This document shows, in pieces, positions 8,000 to 16,358 of a stretch of 64,000 nucleotides of DNA. Position 1 is the stretch's first letter. Each line of letters opens with the position of its first letter. Below the pieces are notes generated by a model. The model saw nothing but the letters and a program-made list of their open reading frames with translations, made no database searches and was not told where the DNA came from. The stretch spans positions 1,674,001 through 1,738,000 of the forward strand of contig JBLWXV010000001.1 of assembly GCA_048267245.1 (NCBI GenBank), in the 5' to 3' direction. The DNA is from JBLWXV01 sp048267245 (GTDB lineage: Bacteria > Bdellovibrionota > Bacteriovoracia > Bacteriovoracales > Bacteriovoracaceae). The translations under genes and the position numbers were made by a program.

Positions 8000-9067
8000 A
8001 CTAAGCGCTCTTGTGACCTTTCTAAATTGTGGCCCTTTGTGCTTTTTTGTCACCACACTGATGTAGCGTTTAAGGTCGAAGGTCTTGGCCTTAGAAACTT
8101 CGTGGGCCATCTCGTGGGCAATAATAAAGAGGGTCGCCAGGGGAGTGATGCGTTGGTGCTGAAGCTTTGCTGGAAAACCACCACCATCGGCCCTTTCATG
8201 ATGTTGGAGAATCATCTCGGGCACATCGGGAGGGATATCGGCCATGCTCTGGAGCATGTCAAAGGCGCGCTGGGGGTGAGATCTCGCCAGCTCAACATCC
8301 TCGGGTGAGAATTTATCGGCCTTAATGTCAAAATCTAATCCACTTTGAAATTCCTGCAAGTCAGGTCTGTCTTTAATGGCGATATCGTGAAGGTAAGCGG
8401 CAAAGATCACCTTTTCTAAAGTCTGGTCGCTGTCCCAACCAAGGGTTTTTAACAGGGCGGCCGCAATATTGATCGTGACCCCAATATGTGTGTGATAGAG
8501 GCCTTTCTTATTGACGTTACTAAGTGCTTGCTGAAAGAGCGACTTTAGTTTTTGATTCTTTTTTACTTTGGCCAGCGTCGCTTTAACTTTTGGAGCGAGC
8601 TCTTCAATCTTAAAGGGCAGACTTGAGTCAACGCTTAAGTCCTCTGAGTTCTCAATCTCCTCAGGTGCTTTGGAGACCTCGGGCGCACTTAACTGCTCAC
8701 TGGCGAGTCTCTCAATGATTACTGTCAATTCTTCAGCGAGAAAGGGCTTGGAGAGAATTTCATAGAAGCGAGACTTATGTCTTTCGATAAAGTCCTCACC
8801 GATATAGCCGCTACTTAGGATAATGGGCGTATTCTTATTGGGAGACTCTACACCCGACTGCAGGTGCATGAAGATCTTGCCACCATTTTGCCCTTTGAGA
8901 TTGATATCAAGAATGATGCAATCAAAGGAGACTTCGTTAACTTTGGCCATGGCATCGTCTAGTGCATAACTGCTGACAACACTATCTGCATGCTCTTTAA
9001 GAGCATCAACTAAGACTTCGTGAATAAGTGGTTCATCATCCACAACGAGGATAGATTTAAGTTTCAT
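7988..9067 (-). CDS. Response regulator: receiver domain plus HD-GYP-like output domain
   Basis: 359 residues. Residues 1-120 are a complete receiver domain with Asp10, Asp11, phosphoacceptor Asp54 (IILDINLKG) and Lys107 (LSKPF). A charged linker (120-155) leads to an HD-type domain with YLHD (HD at 227-228), His264 and HHERADGGGFP at 289-299. This matches the HHExxDGxGYP signature of c-di-GMP phosphodiesterases except that GYP is GFP, so activity is likely but not certain. No sensor kinase is adjacent. It is monocistronic and converges on the PfkB gene. Confidence 0.8.
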   Translation of the reverse strand: MKLKSILVVDDEPLIHEVLVDALKEHADSVVSSYALDDAMAKVNEVSFDCIILDINLKGQNGGKIFMHLQSGVESPNKNTPIILSSGYIGEDFIERHKSRFYEILSKPFLAEELTVIIERLASEQLSAPEVSKAPEEIENSEDLSVDSSLPFKIEELAPKVKATLAKVKKNQKLKSLFQQALSNVNKKGLYHTHIGVTINIAAALLKTLGWDSDQTLEKVIFAAYLHDIAIKDRPDLQEFQSGLDFDIKADKFSPEDVELARSHPQRAFDMLQSMADIPPDVPEMILQHHERADGGGFPAKLQHQRITPLATLFIIAHEMAHEVSKAKTFDLKRYISVVTKKHKGPQFRKVTRALSSLE

Positions 9068-9188
9068 TTAGGTTATTCTATCGATAAATGAGACCACTTA
9101 GTTCTTAAGTTTTATTAATATCTTTACTCGAATAATTTACTTACGTTAGACTCAAAAATGTCGAAATAGATTTTTTTGAGGATAGTTG

Positions 9189-10025
9189 ATGAAGCTCATA
9201 TTTATTGCCCAAATTATGGGGCTTATGCTCTTTACCAGTACTCTGCACGCCACTATTGTCCCGCAAGGGGGCGGGATAAATTTTGTTGGTAGGTATAACA
9301 ATGGCTATACCGAGGGGAGATTTTTGCTCTTAACTGAGGGTTTTGAGCAATTTTTTAGACCCCATTTTGAGGCCCTGGGTGCAAACTTCTTTGTCGACAC
9401 CGACTGGAGTGATGGCGCTGTGAATGCCTGGGCATGGAAGGAGGGCGAGCGCTACTCCCTAGAGATTCCTGGAGGAATTGCCCGCTACCACACCATGAGT
9501 GAAGAGGCCTTTGTGATGAATCTCTGCCACGAACTTGGTCACCTCATGGGTGGAGCGCCCGCGAGTAATTCTCATATATCCTTTGAAGGACAATCTGATT
9601 ACTTTGCAACCGCGAAGTGCTTTAAGCGCTTTGCTCCGTATGTGAATGAGAAATTGGGCGGCTTTCAAAGCGGTACTGATCGAACCGTCTTTAGTGAAGA
9701 GGCCATATTAAAAAATCGCTGTATCACCCATGAGACCCCACTCGTTTGCGAGCAGATTCTGCGCGGAGCTCTCGGGGCGACGGCCTACTACGCAGAACTA
9801 GAAAAAGCGAAGACCCCCAGTCTATCAACTCCCGATCGCTCAGTGACTAGAAGAACACTCAACGCCCACCCCAAGGCGCAATGCCGTTTTGATACGATGG
9901 TCGCCGGTGCATTTTGCAAGGCCCCAAGCACAGTGAATCCCTCGTGGAGCTCTGAAGAATATTCTTGGTGTCATGCAGGTCTTGATCCGATGAACGCGAG
10001 ACCTTCTTGCTGGTACAGGCCTTAG
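9189..10025 (+). CDS. Secreted protein with HExxH zinc-metallopeptidase motif
   Basis: 278 residues. The N-terminus (MKLIFIAQIMGLMLFTSTLHA) is a typical Sec signal peptide. The motif CHELGHLMGG lies near residue 117-126 and is followed about 16 residues later by FEGQSDYFA, a plausible gluzincin-type third ligand Glu with Asp. Eight or more cysteines occur in the mature part, fitting disulfides in the periplasm or outside. I do not recognise a named peptidase family. The ATG at 9189 follows GAGG at 9178-9181; a TTG one codon upstream is possible. Its stop overlaps the convergent DOMON gene. Confidence 0.6.
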   Translation: MKLIFIAQIMGLMLFTSTLHATIVPQGGGINFVGRYNNGYTEGRFLLLTEGFEQFFRPHFEALGANFFVDTDWSDGAVNAWAWKEGERYSLEIPGGIARYHTMSEEAFVMNLCHELGHLMGGAPASNSHISFEGQSDYFATAKCFKRFAPYVNEKLGGFQSGTDRTVFSEEAILKNRCITHETPLVCEQILRGALGATAYYAELEKAKTPSLSTPDRSVTRRTLNAHPKAQCRFDTMVAGAFCKAPSTVNPSWSSEEYSWCHAGLDPMNARPSCWYRP

Positions 10026-10528
10026 GGCGCGAGGTAGTAGATCATCGTCGCGCTGTCGTGAAAGTCTGGTGCGCCATTTTGTGAGTGGGCGAGCGCCCAG
10101 AATTTTTCTCGCTCCTTAAAGTCTGCGAGAATAACAGTTGGCGAACTCTGAAAAGAGAGATGACTTAGACGCGCACTCAATTTAAATTCGGCCTGAAGCT
10201 GATTTTCTTCTAATTTAAATTTCTGACAGATCACTTCATCGCTTTGAGTGAGAGGAGTGCTTCGATAACTTTGAAAAACGTAGCTATTCCACATTCCATG
10301 GGGGGAGAGATTGATTTCAAAGTATTCGCCAGTTGAATTAATTGGGCAAAAGAAGAACTCAAAGCAAGTCTCACGCCAGAGGTCGTGGGCGCGCTCTTTT
10401 AAATCTTCGTGAGAAGAGGGAAGGGAGAGTTCTCCCTCCCATGAATACCTGAGCTTTAAAGTGGCCCCAACCCTAGTGGCGCTGAATCTCAAGTCAAAAG
10501 GGTTGGGCGTATAGGAGAGTAATTTCAC
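10022..10528 (-). CDS. DOMON-like domain protein
   Basis: 168 residues without a signal peptide. The pattern LWRETCFEFFF, YFEINLSPHGMWNSYVF, near-terminal FWALAHSQNGAPDFH fits the bacterial DOMON-like (carbohydrate-binding-module-9-like) beta-sandwich proteins, whose ligand is usually unknown (heme or sugar in relatives). The GTG start shares one base with the slipin stop, so it is the last gene of the nfeD-slipin operon. Its stop overlaps the convergent metallopeptidase gene. Confidence 0.6.
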   Translation of the reverse strand: MKLLSYTPNPFDLRFSATRVGATLKLRYSWEGELSLPSSHEDLKERAHDLWRETCFEFFFCPINSTGEYFEINLSPHGMWNSYVFQSYRSTPLTQSDEVICQKFKLEENQLQAEFKLSARLSHLSFQSSPTVILADFKEREKFWALAHSQNGAPDFHDSATMIYYLAP

Positions 10529-11280
10529 TACTTCCTATTCCCTAGTATTCCACTGAGAAAGTCGATGGGAATTGGAAAATAGGTGGTCTGCTTTCCCTCT
10601 CCAGTTGAGATCTCTCTCATCGTCTCTAGGTAGCGAAGGACAATTGCGTTTTGGTGCTGATCAAGCACGCGCGCGGCTTCGGCCAGTTTTTGAGAGGCTT
10701 CAAATTCACCTTGAGCACTGATCACTTTCGCTCTCTTATCGCGCTCGGCCTGGGCCTGCTTGGCCATCGCTCGCTGCATTTCAATCGGGAGGTCGACGGC
10801 TTTCATCTCAACGGTGCTGACCTTGATACCCCACGGCTCAGTTTGCTCATCTAAGATAAGTTGAAGCTTCGAATTAATCTTATCTCGATTGGCCAGTATA
10901 TCATCGAGTTCAAATTGACCAATGACAGAGCGAAGAGTGGTTTGAGCGATCTGGCTGGTGGCAAGAAGATAATCCTCTACCGCGATGACCGCTTTATCTG
11001 GCGCACTCACGCGGAAGTAGACAACGCCATTCACTTTAATAGTCACGTTATCTCTCGTAATAATATCTTGGCTTGGCACGTCCATAGTTACCGTGCGCAG
11101 GTCAACTCTTTGCATTTTTTCTAGGCCTGGAATTAAGATGATAAGACCCGGACCTCTTTGGCCAGTAAAGCGGCCTAGTCTAAAAACTACCGCGCGTTCA
11201 AACTCTTTGAGGATCTTTACTGAGTTAAAGAGCAAAATCGCAAGAATGATAATAAAAAAGACTAAGGGGTTAATAAACAT
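10528..11280 (-). CDS. Slipin, SPFH/stomatin-family membrane protein
   Basis: 250 residues. One N-terminal hydrophobic segment (FINPLVFFIIILAILLFNSV) is followed by the SPFH domain: EFERAVVFRLGRFTGQRGPGL and VDLRTVTMDVPSQDIITRDNV are almost consensus for bacterial slipins. Such proteins form large membrane-anchored oligomeric cages and pair with NfeD proteins. Here the nfeD gene ends 8 bp upstream, reproducing the conserved nfeD-slipin operon. A GGAG site precedes the ATG. Confidence 0.88.
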   Translation of the reverse strand: MFINPLVFFIIILAILLFNSVKILKEFERAVVFRLGRFTGQRGPGLIILIPGLEKMQRVDLRTVTMDVPSQDIITRDNVTIKVNGVVYFRVSAPDKAVIAVEDYLLATSQIAQTTLRSVIGQFELDDILANRDKINSKLQLILDEQTEPWGIKVSTVEMKAVDLPIEMQRAMAKQAQAERDKRAKVISAQGEFEASQKLAEAARVLDQHQNAIVLRYLETMREISTGEGKQTTYFPIPIDFLSGILGNRK

Positions 11281-11288
11281 GAGGTCTC

Positions 11289-12638
11289 CTAGGAAAGGGT
11301 GTAGGTAAGAGTATCGTTATCAACTGAGATGACATTGGCGTAGTCGCCGATCTTTAGTTCACGTTTAGAAGTTGCGCGCCATATTTCACCTTCAACTTTA
11401 ACTCGGTAAAAGAAATTGTCGGTGCCCTCTGAGGGAAGGGTTTCGATGATGAGGGCGCGCTTGTCGATGGCCTCGTTAAAGTGGTGCTTGTGAGCACCTT
11501 TAATATCTTTGACCAAAAAGTAGAGGACCAGCAGCAGGAAACATCCTACCGCCCCGACGGCGGCCGCGATCACTTCTGGAGCGAGGCTAATATAACTATT
11601 ATCCGTTTCATAAAGAAAGAGAGAGCCAGTGATCAAGGAGGCGAGTCCTAAGAGGCTTAGCAGTCCATAGCTTGTAATATAGACCTCTAAAATAAAGAGA
11701 ATAAAGGCCAGGGCCATAAGTCCGAGAGCGCCAAAGTTGAGAGGGAGGACTTGAAAACTAATTCCCGAGATAATGAGGAGAATGGCCCCTAGGGAGCCAG
11801 CAATAAATCCCCCTGGCGCTTGAAATTCAAGATAGATCAAAGCGGCCCCAAGTAGCAGAAGGATATAGGCGAGATTGGGATCGGCCAAGATATTGAGTAG
11901 GGCATTGCCAGTACTCATTTCGTAGTCGACGATGACAGGATTTGATAATTTAAGCGCATAGTCGGCACCTTTTAAGTGAACCTTCGCTCCCTGCATCTTT
12001 TCTAGCAATTCTTTATCACTTGAAGCGATGCCATTGATGAGCTTTTTCTCTAGCGCCTCTGTGCTTTTAAAACTCGCAGCTTCTGAAACCATTTTCCCAA
12101 AGAGCTCGGCATTTCGGCCTCTGGCCTCACTAAGACTTTGCACCAGGGCCACGAGATCGTTGATGGCCTTCTTTCTCAAATCCTCTGGAATATTTCCGCT
12201 CATCTGAATAGGGGTAGCCGCGCCAATATTTGTTCCCTCACTCATGTAGAGGAGGTGGGCCGAACTAGCGATGATGGCACCTGCCGAAGTAGCACTTGCA
12301 CCCTCCGGGGAAATCCAGACGATGGTGGGAATATTAGCTTCGCCAAGACTAGTGATAATGTCTTTTGTGGTTGAAACTAATCCACCTGGGGTGTTTAGCT
12401 CAATTAAAATTGCATCGTACTCTTTAGTCTTTGCTTCTGTTAGGCCCGCCAAAATATATTGAAGTGTGGCCGGGTTTATACTGGACTTGACAGTGAGACG
12501 TAGGAGCTTGTTTAATGCCAAGTTTGGCGCGCTCTGGGCGTTGCTTGTCTGTAGGCACAGACCAGAGAGTAGTGTCACACTCACAAGTGCCATCAGAGTG
12601 AAGCGAATTTGATTTGTTAATTTTGTAAACCAATCCAT
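11289..12638 (-). CDS. NfeD-family membrane-bound ClpP-class serine protease
   Basis: 449 residues: signal peptide (about 1-35), ClpP-like protease domain (about 45-240), four or five transmembrane helices (about 250-385, including YLEFQAPGG) and a C-terminal OB-fold NfeD domain. The catalytic Ser is probably Ser118 in SATSAGAII, with a downstream Lys near LRKKA as dyad partner. These proteases cleave hydrophobic C-termini of stomatins and work with the slipin encoded next. The start at 12638 follows AAGGAA; an upstream in-frame start at 12713 would run into the divergent guanine deaminase gene. Confidence 0.85.
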   Translation of the reverse strand: MDWFTKLTNQIRFTLMALVSVTLLSGLCLQTSNAQSAPNLALNKLLRLTVKSSINPATLQYILAGLTEAKTKEYDAILIELNTPGGLVSTTKDIITSLGEANIPTIVWISPEGASATSAGAIIASSAHLLYMSEGTNIGAATPIQMSGNIPEDLRKKAINDLVALVQSLSEARGRNAELFGKMVSEAASFKSTEALEKKLINGIASSDKELLEKMQGAKVHLKGADYALKLSNPVIVDYEMSTGNALLNILADPNLAYILLLLGAALIYLEFQAPGGFIAGSLGAILLIISGISFQVLPLNFGALGLMALAFILFILEVYITSYGLLSLLGLASLITGSLFLYETDNSYISLAPEVIAAAVGAVGCFLLLVLYFLVKDIKGAHKHHFNEAIDKRALIIETLPSEGTDNFFYRVKVEGEIWRATSKRELKIGDYANVISVDNDTLTYTLS

Positions 12639-12651
12639 GGAATTTTCCTTT

Positions 12652-13968
12652 ATGACTAGTCGTAAGAAATTTATCACCCTCTCAGGCACCGTTCTCAATC
12701 CTGTGAACGACAATCAGTGTGATATTCTTTCAAATACTCAGATTACATTTGAAAAAAAGAAGTCCACTGCAAAAATTCTGTCACTCAAGTCTAACTTTTT
12801 AAAAGGTATCCCTACAAGCGATATCGAAGTTGTAGAGGCCGAAAATGGCCATGAATGGGTGATTCTTCCTGGCTTTGTCGATCTGCACTTTCACTGGGTA
12901 CAAGATGCAGTGCGCTTAATGCCCAAAGCTTCGCTTCTTACGTGGCTAAAGAAGTATACATGGCCTTATGAAGCAAAGTTTCGCGACTCTAAGTTTTCAA
13001 AAGTAGAAGCTGAGCTCTTTGCGCGCGAGCTTATGCGCTTTGGGACTATTGCTGGTGCTTGCTATTCTTCCCTTCATCCGCACACTGTCGACCACGCCCT
13101 TGAAAAATTTCAAGGAGATTTCTTTGTGGGCAACGCTCTCATGACAGAAGAGTCGCCTGAGTACCTCACTCACACTGAAAGAGAGGCCATGAATTCAATG
13201 AAGTCACTTTCAAAAAAGTGGGGCAAGAAGTACGTGGTAACTCCGCGCTTTGCACCGACCGTGAGTGGCAGTTTCTTGCGCAAAATCGGCGATTTTAGAA
13301 AAGAGAATCGACTCTTCATGCAAACTCACCTCAGTGAAACTTTGGAAGAGTGTAAATTCGTACTCGACTTGTATAGAAAATTTAACTCCTATGAAGATGC
13401 CGACAACTATACCGAACTTTATAAGCGCGCGGGACTTCTTAGTTCAAAGAGTATCTTCGGTCACGCCATCCACTTGAGTGATGTGGAGTGGAAGATGCTT
13501 GCCCAATCAAAGAGTGTGATAGCCCATTGCCCCACTTCCAATGCACCTGTAGAGCAACAAGGACTTGGCAGTGGACTCTTTGATTTTAAGCGCGCCGATC
13601 GTGAAGGAGTGCGCTGGGGGCTTGGCTCTGACATTGGTGGAGGGCCATTTCTCTCAATGCTCGATGTGATTGAGAGTTTTGTGGCCCAAAATAAGGCGGC
13701 CGGAGTAAAGGGAGCTACGGCCACACGCGCCTTCTATCGCTCAACCTTGGCCAGTGCAAATATTCTGGGGTTAGGGCGTCGTATAGGGAGTGTCGAGGTT
13801 GGTAAAGATGCTAGTTTAATTTTATTTAAACGTAAGAAAACCTTAACTCCTCTAAAGTCTTCTGAGCAGTTTTTTAAAGAGATCTTTAAGAGAGGGAGCG
13901 GCGAGGCGCGGGGCGTCGGGTTGGCAGTCGATGGTCTTATTTTGCGTGGCAATAAAATTGATTTTTAG
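12652..13968 (+). CDS. guaD: Guanine deaminase
   Basis: 438 residues, the length of E. coli GuaD (439). Metal ligands and motifs of the amidohydrolase superfamily are present: HFH at 79-81 in PGFVDLHFHW, THLSE, GHAIHL, HCPTSNAP and GSDIGGGPFLSML, the last being characteristic of guanine deaminases. The central TPRFAPTVSG also matches. It converts guanine to xanthine and ammonia. The ATG at 12652 lies only 13 bp from the divergent nfeD start; an ATG at 12637 would make the two starts overlap. No clear ribosome-binding site is seen. A general cytosine-deaminase-like amidohydrolase is the alternative. Confidence 0.8.
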   Translation: MTSRKKFITLSGTVLNPVNDNQCDILSNTQITFEKKKSTAKILSLKSNFLKGIPTSDIEVVEAENGHEWVILPGFVDLHFHWVQDAVRLMPKASLLTWLKKYTWPYEAKFRDSKFSKVEAELFARELMRFGTIAGACYSSLHPHTVDHALEKFQGDFFVGNALMTEESPEYLTHTEREAMNSMKSLSKKWGKKYVVTPRFAPTVSGSFLRKIGDFRKENRLFMQTHLSETLEECKFVLDLYRKFNSYEDADNYTELYKRAGLLSSKSIFGHAIHLSDVEWKMLAQSKSVIAHCPTSNAPVEQQGLGSGLFDFKRADREGVRWGLGSDIGGGPFLSMLDVIESFVAQNKAAGVKGATATRAFYRSTLASANILGLGRRIGSVEVGKDASLILFKRKKTLTPLKSSEQFFKEIFKRGSGEARGVGLAVDGLILRGNKIDF

Positions 13969-14091
13969 CTTATGTGGTTGAAATTATTAAGTAGTTAAGA
14001 GAACGTAAAAAAATTCACCTGATAGGGATACTTTGTTCAAGTAAAGTAGATGCAAGGTAAACCTTTAGAAAAAAACAGGAAATAGTTGTTC

Positions 14092-14397
14092 ATGCGTTCA
14101 TTTAGCCACATTGCCAAATTGGTAAAGACAAGAAGATTGGGCCATCCAAAAACTTACTCTCAAACCGAGCTCTCAACATTGCTTGGTTATAAGAATGGAC
14201 AGTTCATTAGTAACGTTGAGCGCGGTTTGTGCTCAATTCCTCTTAAAAACCTTAAGAGACTTTGCGAAGTTCTCGATATCACTCAAGACGACCTCAAGTC
14301 TGCTCTGCTTAAAGATTTTGAGAAGACCCTTGATGCTCACCTTTATGGTGCAGCGGTGGGAGACGATCTCGTCACAAGCAGCGAGCTCTCTTCTTAA
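14092..14397 (+). CDS. Small XRE-type helix-turn-helix protein
   Basis: 101 residues. Residues about 8-65 form a Cro/CI-type helix-turn-helix: KLVKTRRLGHPKTYSQTELS, then LLGYKNGQFISNVERG as turn and recognition helix, and LCSIPLKNLKRLCEVLDI. The rest is a short tail. It probably binds DNA as a dimer; target unknown. The ATG at 14092 follows AGGAAA at 14077-14082; a TTG at 14086 is a possible alternative. It is followed by a strong terminator and has 120 bp of its own upstream, so it is monocistronic. Confidence 0.7.
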   Translation: MRSFSHIAKLVKTRRLGHPKTYSQTELSTLLGYKNGQFISNVERGLCSIPLKNLKRLCEVLDITQDDLKSALLKDFEKTLDAHLYGAAVGDDLVTSSELSS

Positions 14398-14426
14398 ATT
14401 TGACTCTAAATTTTGATGAATGAATT

Positions 14427-14458
14427 AGGCCACTCATAAAGCGAGTGGCCTCTTTTTT
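14427..14458 (+). terminator. Rho-independent terminator after the HTH gene
   Basis: Stem AGGCCACTC / GAGTGGCCT (14427-14435 with 14443-14451), 7-base loop, followed by TTTTTT at 14453-14458. It overlaps the last codon of the convergent gene at 14457. Confidence 0.85.
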
Positions 14459-15086
14459 AATCGACGATGCCTTTATAAGCCTTGTAGTCATCCAGTGTAC
14501 CAGAGGACTCTTCGGTGTCCTGTGCGTAGTCTGCACTCTTTTGCGACTCGAGGTAGTGCGGGTCTTCGATATCTTCTTCTTTTACAACTTCAAGTATTCC
14601 CTCTGGTGAGATTTCTCTTCGCTCAGAGTAGACTAGGTCAGGCTTGAGTCCGTCGACCATCGCCTTAAATTGCTCAAGATACTCAGGCTCTACAGTCTGT
14701 TCGAAGTTGTAGAGCTTGTCCTGGCTTTCGTAGAAGAGGCGCTCGAGTTTGTCGCGCTGCTGAGGTTGTGCGCGAAAGTAGAGTTCAAAATAGCGTTTGC
14801 GCGCTTCGAGGTGATCGGCGAGAACTTTGTTGTAATTGGCGGCAATGAGATCAAAGCCAGTGAGCTTTGGGCCCGTTCTGGTCTTGCCTCCGCGCCTTCT
14901 TCTATTGGAGTTAGACTTCTTTCTCGCCCCGGCATCCTGTCCCTGGGGCGCAGGGTTTGCTTGGGCCGCCTTGGGTGCGCCTGAGCGTCTTTGACCACCG
15001 CGACGTCGCTTTGAGTTAGAGCGCTTGGGTCTTGGCCCGCCAGCTCCGCCAGAATTTGAATTTGATGATTGAGTTTCACTATTCAT
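14457..15086 (-). CDS. Hypothetical protein with Arg/Gly-rich basic N-terminus
   Basis: 209 residues, no recognised family. Residues 1-70 are disordered and very basic, with two repeats of the type KRRRGGQRR and NRRRRGGKTR, as in RNA-binding RGG-like tails. Residues 72-135 are helical (GFDLIAANYNKVLADHLEARKRYFELYFRAQ..), and the last 70 are acidic. A basic tail, helical core and acidic tail suggest an RNA- or ribosome-associated factor; this is inference. The layout loosely recalls DUF4167 proteins, but the core sequence does not clearly match. It stands alone, convergent with the HTH gene. Confidence 0.55.
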   Translation of the reverse strand: MNSETQSSNSNSGGAGGPRPKRSNSKRRRGGQRRSGAPKAAQANPAPQGQDAGARKKSNSNRRRRGGKTRTGPKLTGFDLIAANYNKVLADHLEARKRYFELYFRAQPQQRDKLERLFYESQDKLYNFEQTVEPEYLEQFKAMVDGLKPDLVYSERREISPEGILEVVKEEDIEDPHYLESQKSADYAQDTEESSGTLDDYKAYKGIVD

Positions 15087-15323
15087 GAATACAGTCTACT
15101 TAGTTTGAACTTGGTTTGCATTAATCTTACCGAGTGCTCGGCACTGTTGTTATCATAGGCCGCGCTAGGGCCTTTAGTCCACGATTTAACACGCTGGGGC
15201 TACATTTCAGCTTGAAAAGTGATAACTTTAGTCCCATCTTAATGACCAAAGTCATTCATGACAAAGTCTATCTCGAGTTCTTTAATACTCATACTTATAA
15301 CCCTTAGTTAAAGGAGCTTTATT

Positions 15324-16313
15324 GTGGCAAACAAGAGCGTAAAAGTGGCCGTGACCGGAGCGGCAGGACAAATTGGTTATGCACTTCTTTTTAGAATTGC
15401 TTCAGGTCAAATGTTTGGGCCAGATGTGAATGTTGAACTTCAACTTCTCGAACTTCCCCAAGCTCTTGGTGCTCTTAAGGGTGTGGCGATGGAACTTGAC
15501 GACTGTGCTTTTCCACTGCTTAAGAAAATCACCTGCACAGATGATGTGAACGTCGCCATGAAAGGTGTAAACTGGGCCATTCTCGTGGGTTCTGTTCCAC
15601 GCAAAGCTGGGATGGAGAGATCTGACCTTCTTAAAATTAACGGCGGAATTTTTACCACTCAGGGCAAGGCCATCAATGACAATGCCGCTGATGATGTTCG
15701 CGTCTTCGTTGTAGGCAACCCATGTAATACAAATGCACTTGTGGCGATGAACAGTGCTCCTCGCGTTCCCAAAGATCGCTTCTTTGCCATGACTATGCTT
15801 GACGAGAACCGCGCTGCTACTCAGCTTGCTAAGAAAGCTGGTGTGGATGTGACGAGCGTTTCAAATATCACGATTTGGGGCAACCACTCAGCAACTCAAT
15901 ACCCAGATTTCTTTAACGCTAAGATTGACGGCAAAGCAGTAACTGATGTGATCTCTGATCACACATGGCTTAAAGGTGACTTCATCACAACTGTGCAAAA
16001 GCGTGGTGCTGCCATTATCGAAGCACGTGGAGCTTCTTCGGCCGCTTCAGCAGCTAACGCTGTAGTTGATGGTATCTACAACCTCACTCACAACACTGCC
16101 CCTGGTGCGACTTATTCAATGGCCCTCTGTTCACAAGGTCAGTACGGCGTAGATGAAGGCTTGATCTTCTCTTACCCATGCCGCACAGAAAATGGTCAAG
16201 TGAAGGTGATTGAAGGTATCACCCACAACGAATTTGCTACTGAGAAATTTGACAAGACTCTCGCTGAGCTCAAAGAAGAGCGCGATGCTGTTAAAGAACT
16301 TGGTCTGATCTAA
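15324..16313 (+). CDS. mdh: Malate dehydrogenase
   Basis: 329 residues, close to type-2 malate dehydrogenases of about 326-330 residues. The NAD-binding GAAGQIGYALLFRIASGQMFG, substrate-binding Arg in VPRKAGMERSDLL, VGNPCNTNALVAM and the catalytic His in WGNHSATQYPDF are all present. It interconverts malate and oxaloacetate with NAD in the TCA cycle. The start is GTG at 15324 with AAGGAG 7 bases upstream. The 237-bp region upstream holds its own promoter, although I see no strong consensus boxes. A strong hairpin follows. Confidence 0.93.
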   Translation: MANKSVKVAVTGAAGQIGYALLFRIASGQMFGPDVNVELQLLELPQALGALKGVAMELDDCAFPLLKKITCTDDVNVAMKGVNWAILVGSVPRKAGMERSDLLKINGGIFTTQGKAINDNAADDVRVFVVGNPCNTNALVAMNSAPRVPKDRFFAMTMLDENRAATQLAKKAGVDVTSVSNITIWGNHSATQYPDFFNAKIDGKAVTDVISDHTWLKGDFITTVQKRGAAIIEARGASSAASAANAVVDGIYNLTHNTAPGATYSMALCSQGQYGVDEGLIFSYPCRTENGQVKVIEGITHNEFATEKFDKTLAELKEERDAVKELGLI

Positions 16314-16321
16314 TTGATTCT

Positions 16322-16358
16322 CTGTAAGCTCCTGGCCTAGACTGGGAGCTTACAGTTT
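16322..16358. terminator. Bidirectional-type terminator hairpin after mdh
   Basis: Perfect 11-bp stem CTGTAAGCTCC (16322-16332) / GGAGCTTACAG (16345-16355) with a 12-base loop, then TTTAA. The right arm is also the last codons of the convergent radical SAM gene, so the same DNA serves as terminator and coding sequence. Confidence 0.75.
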
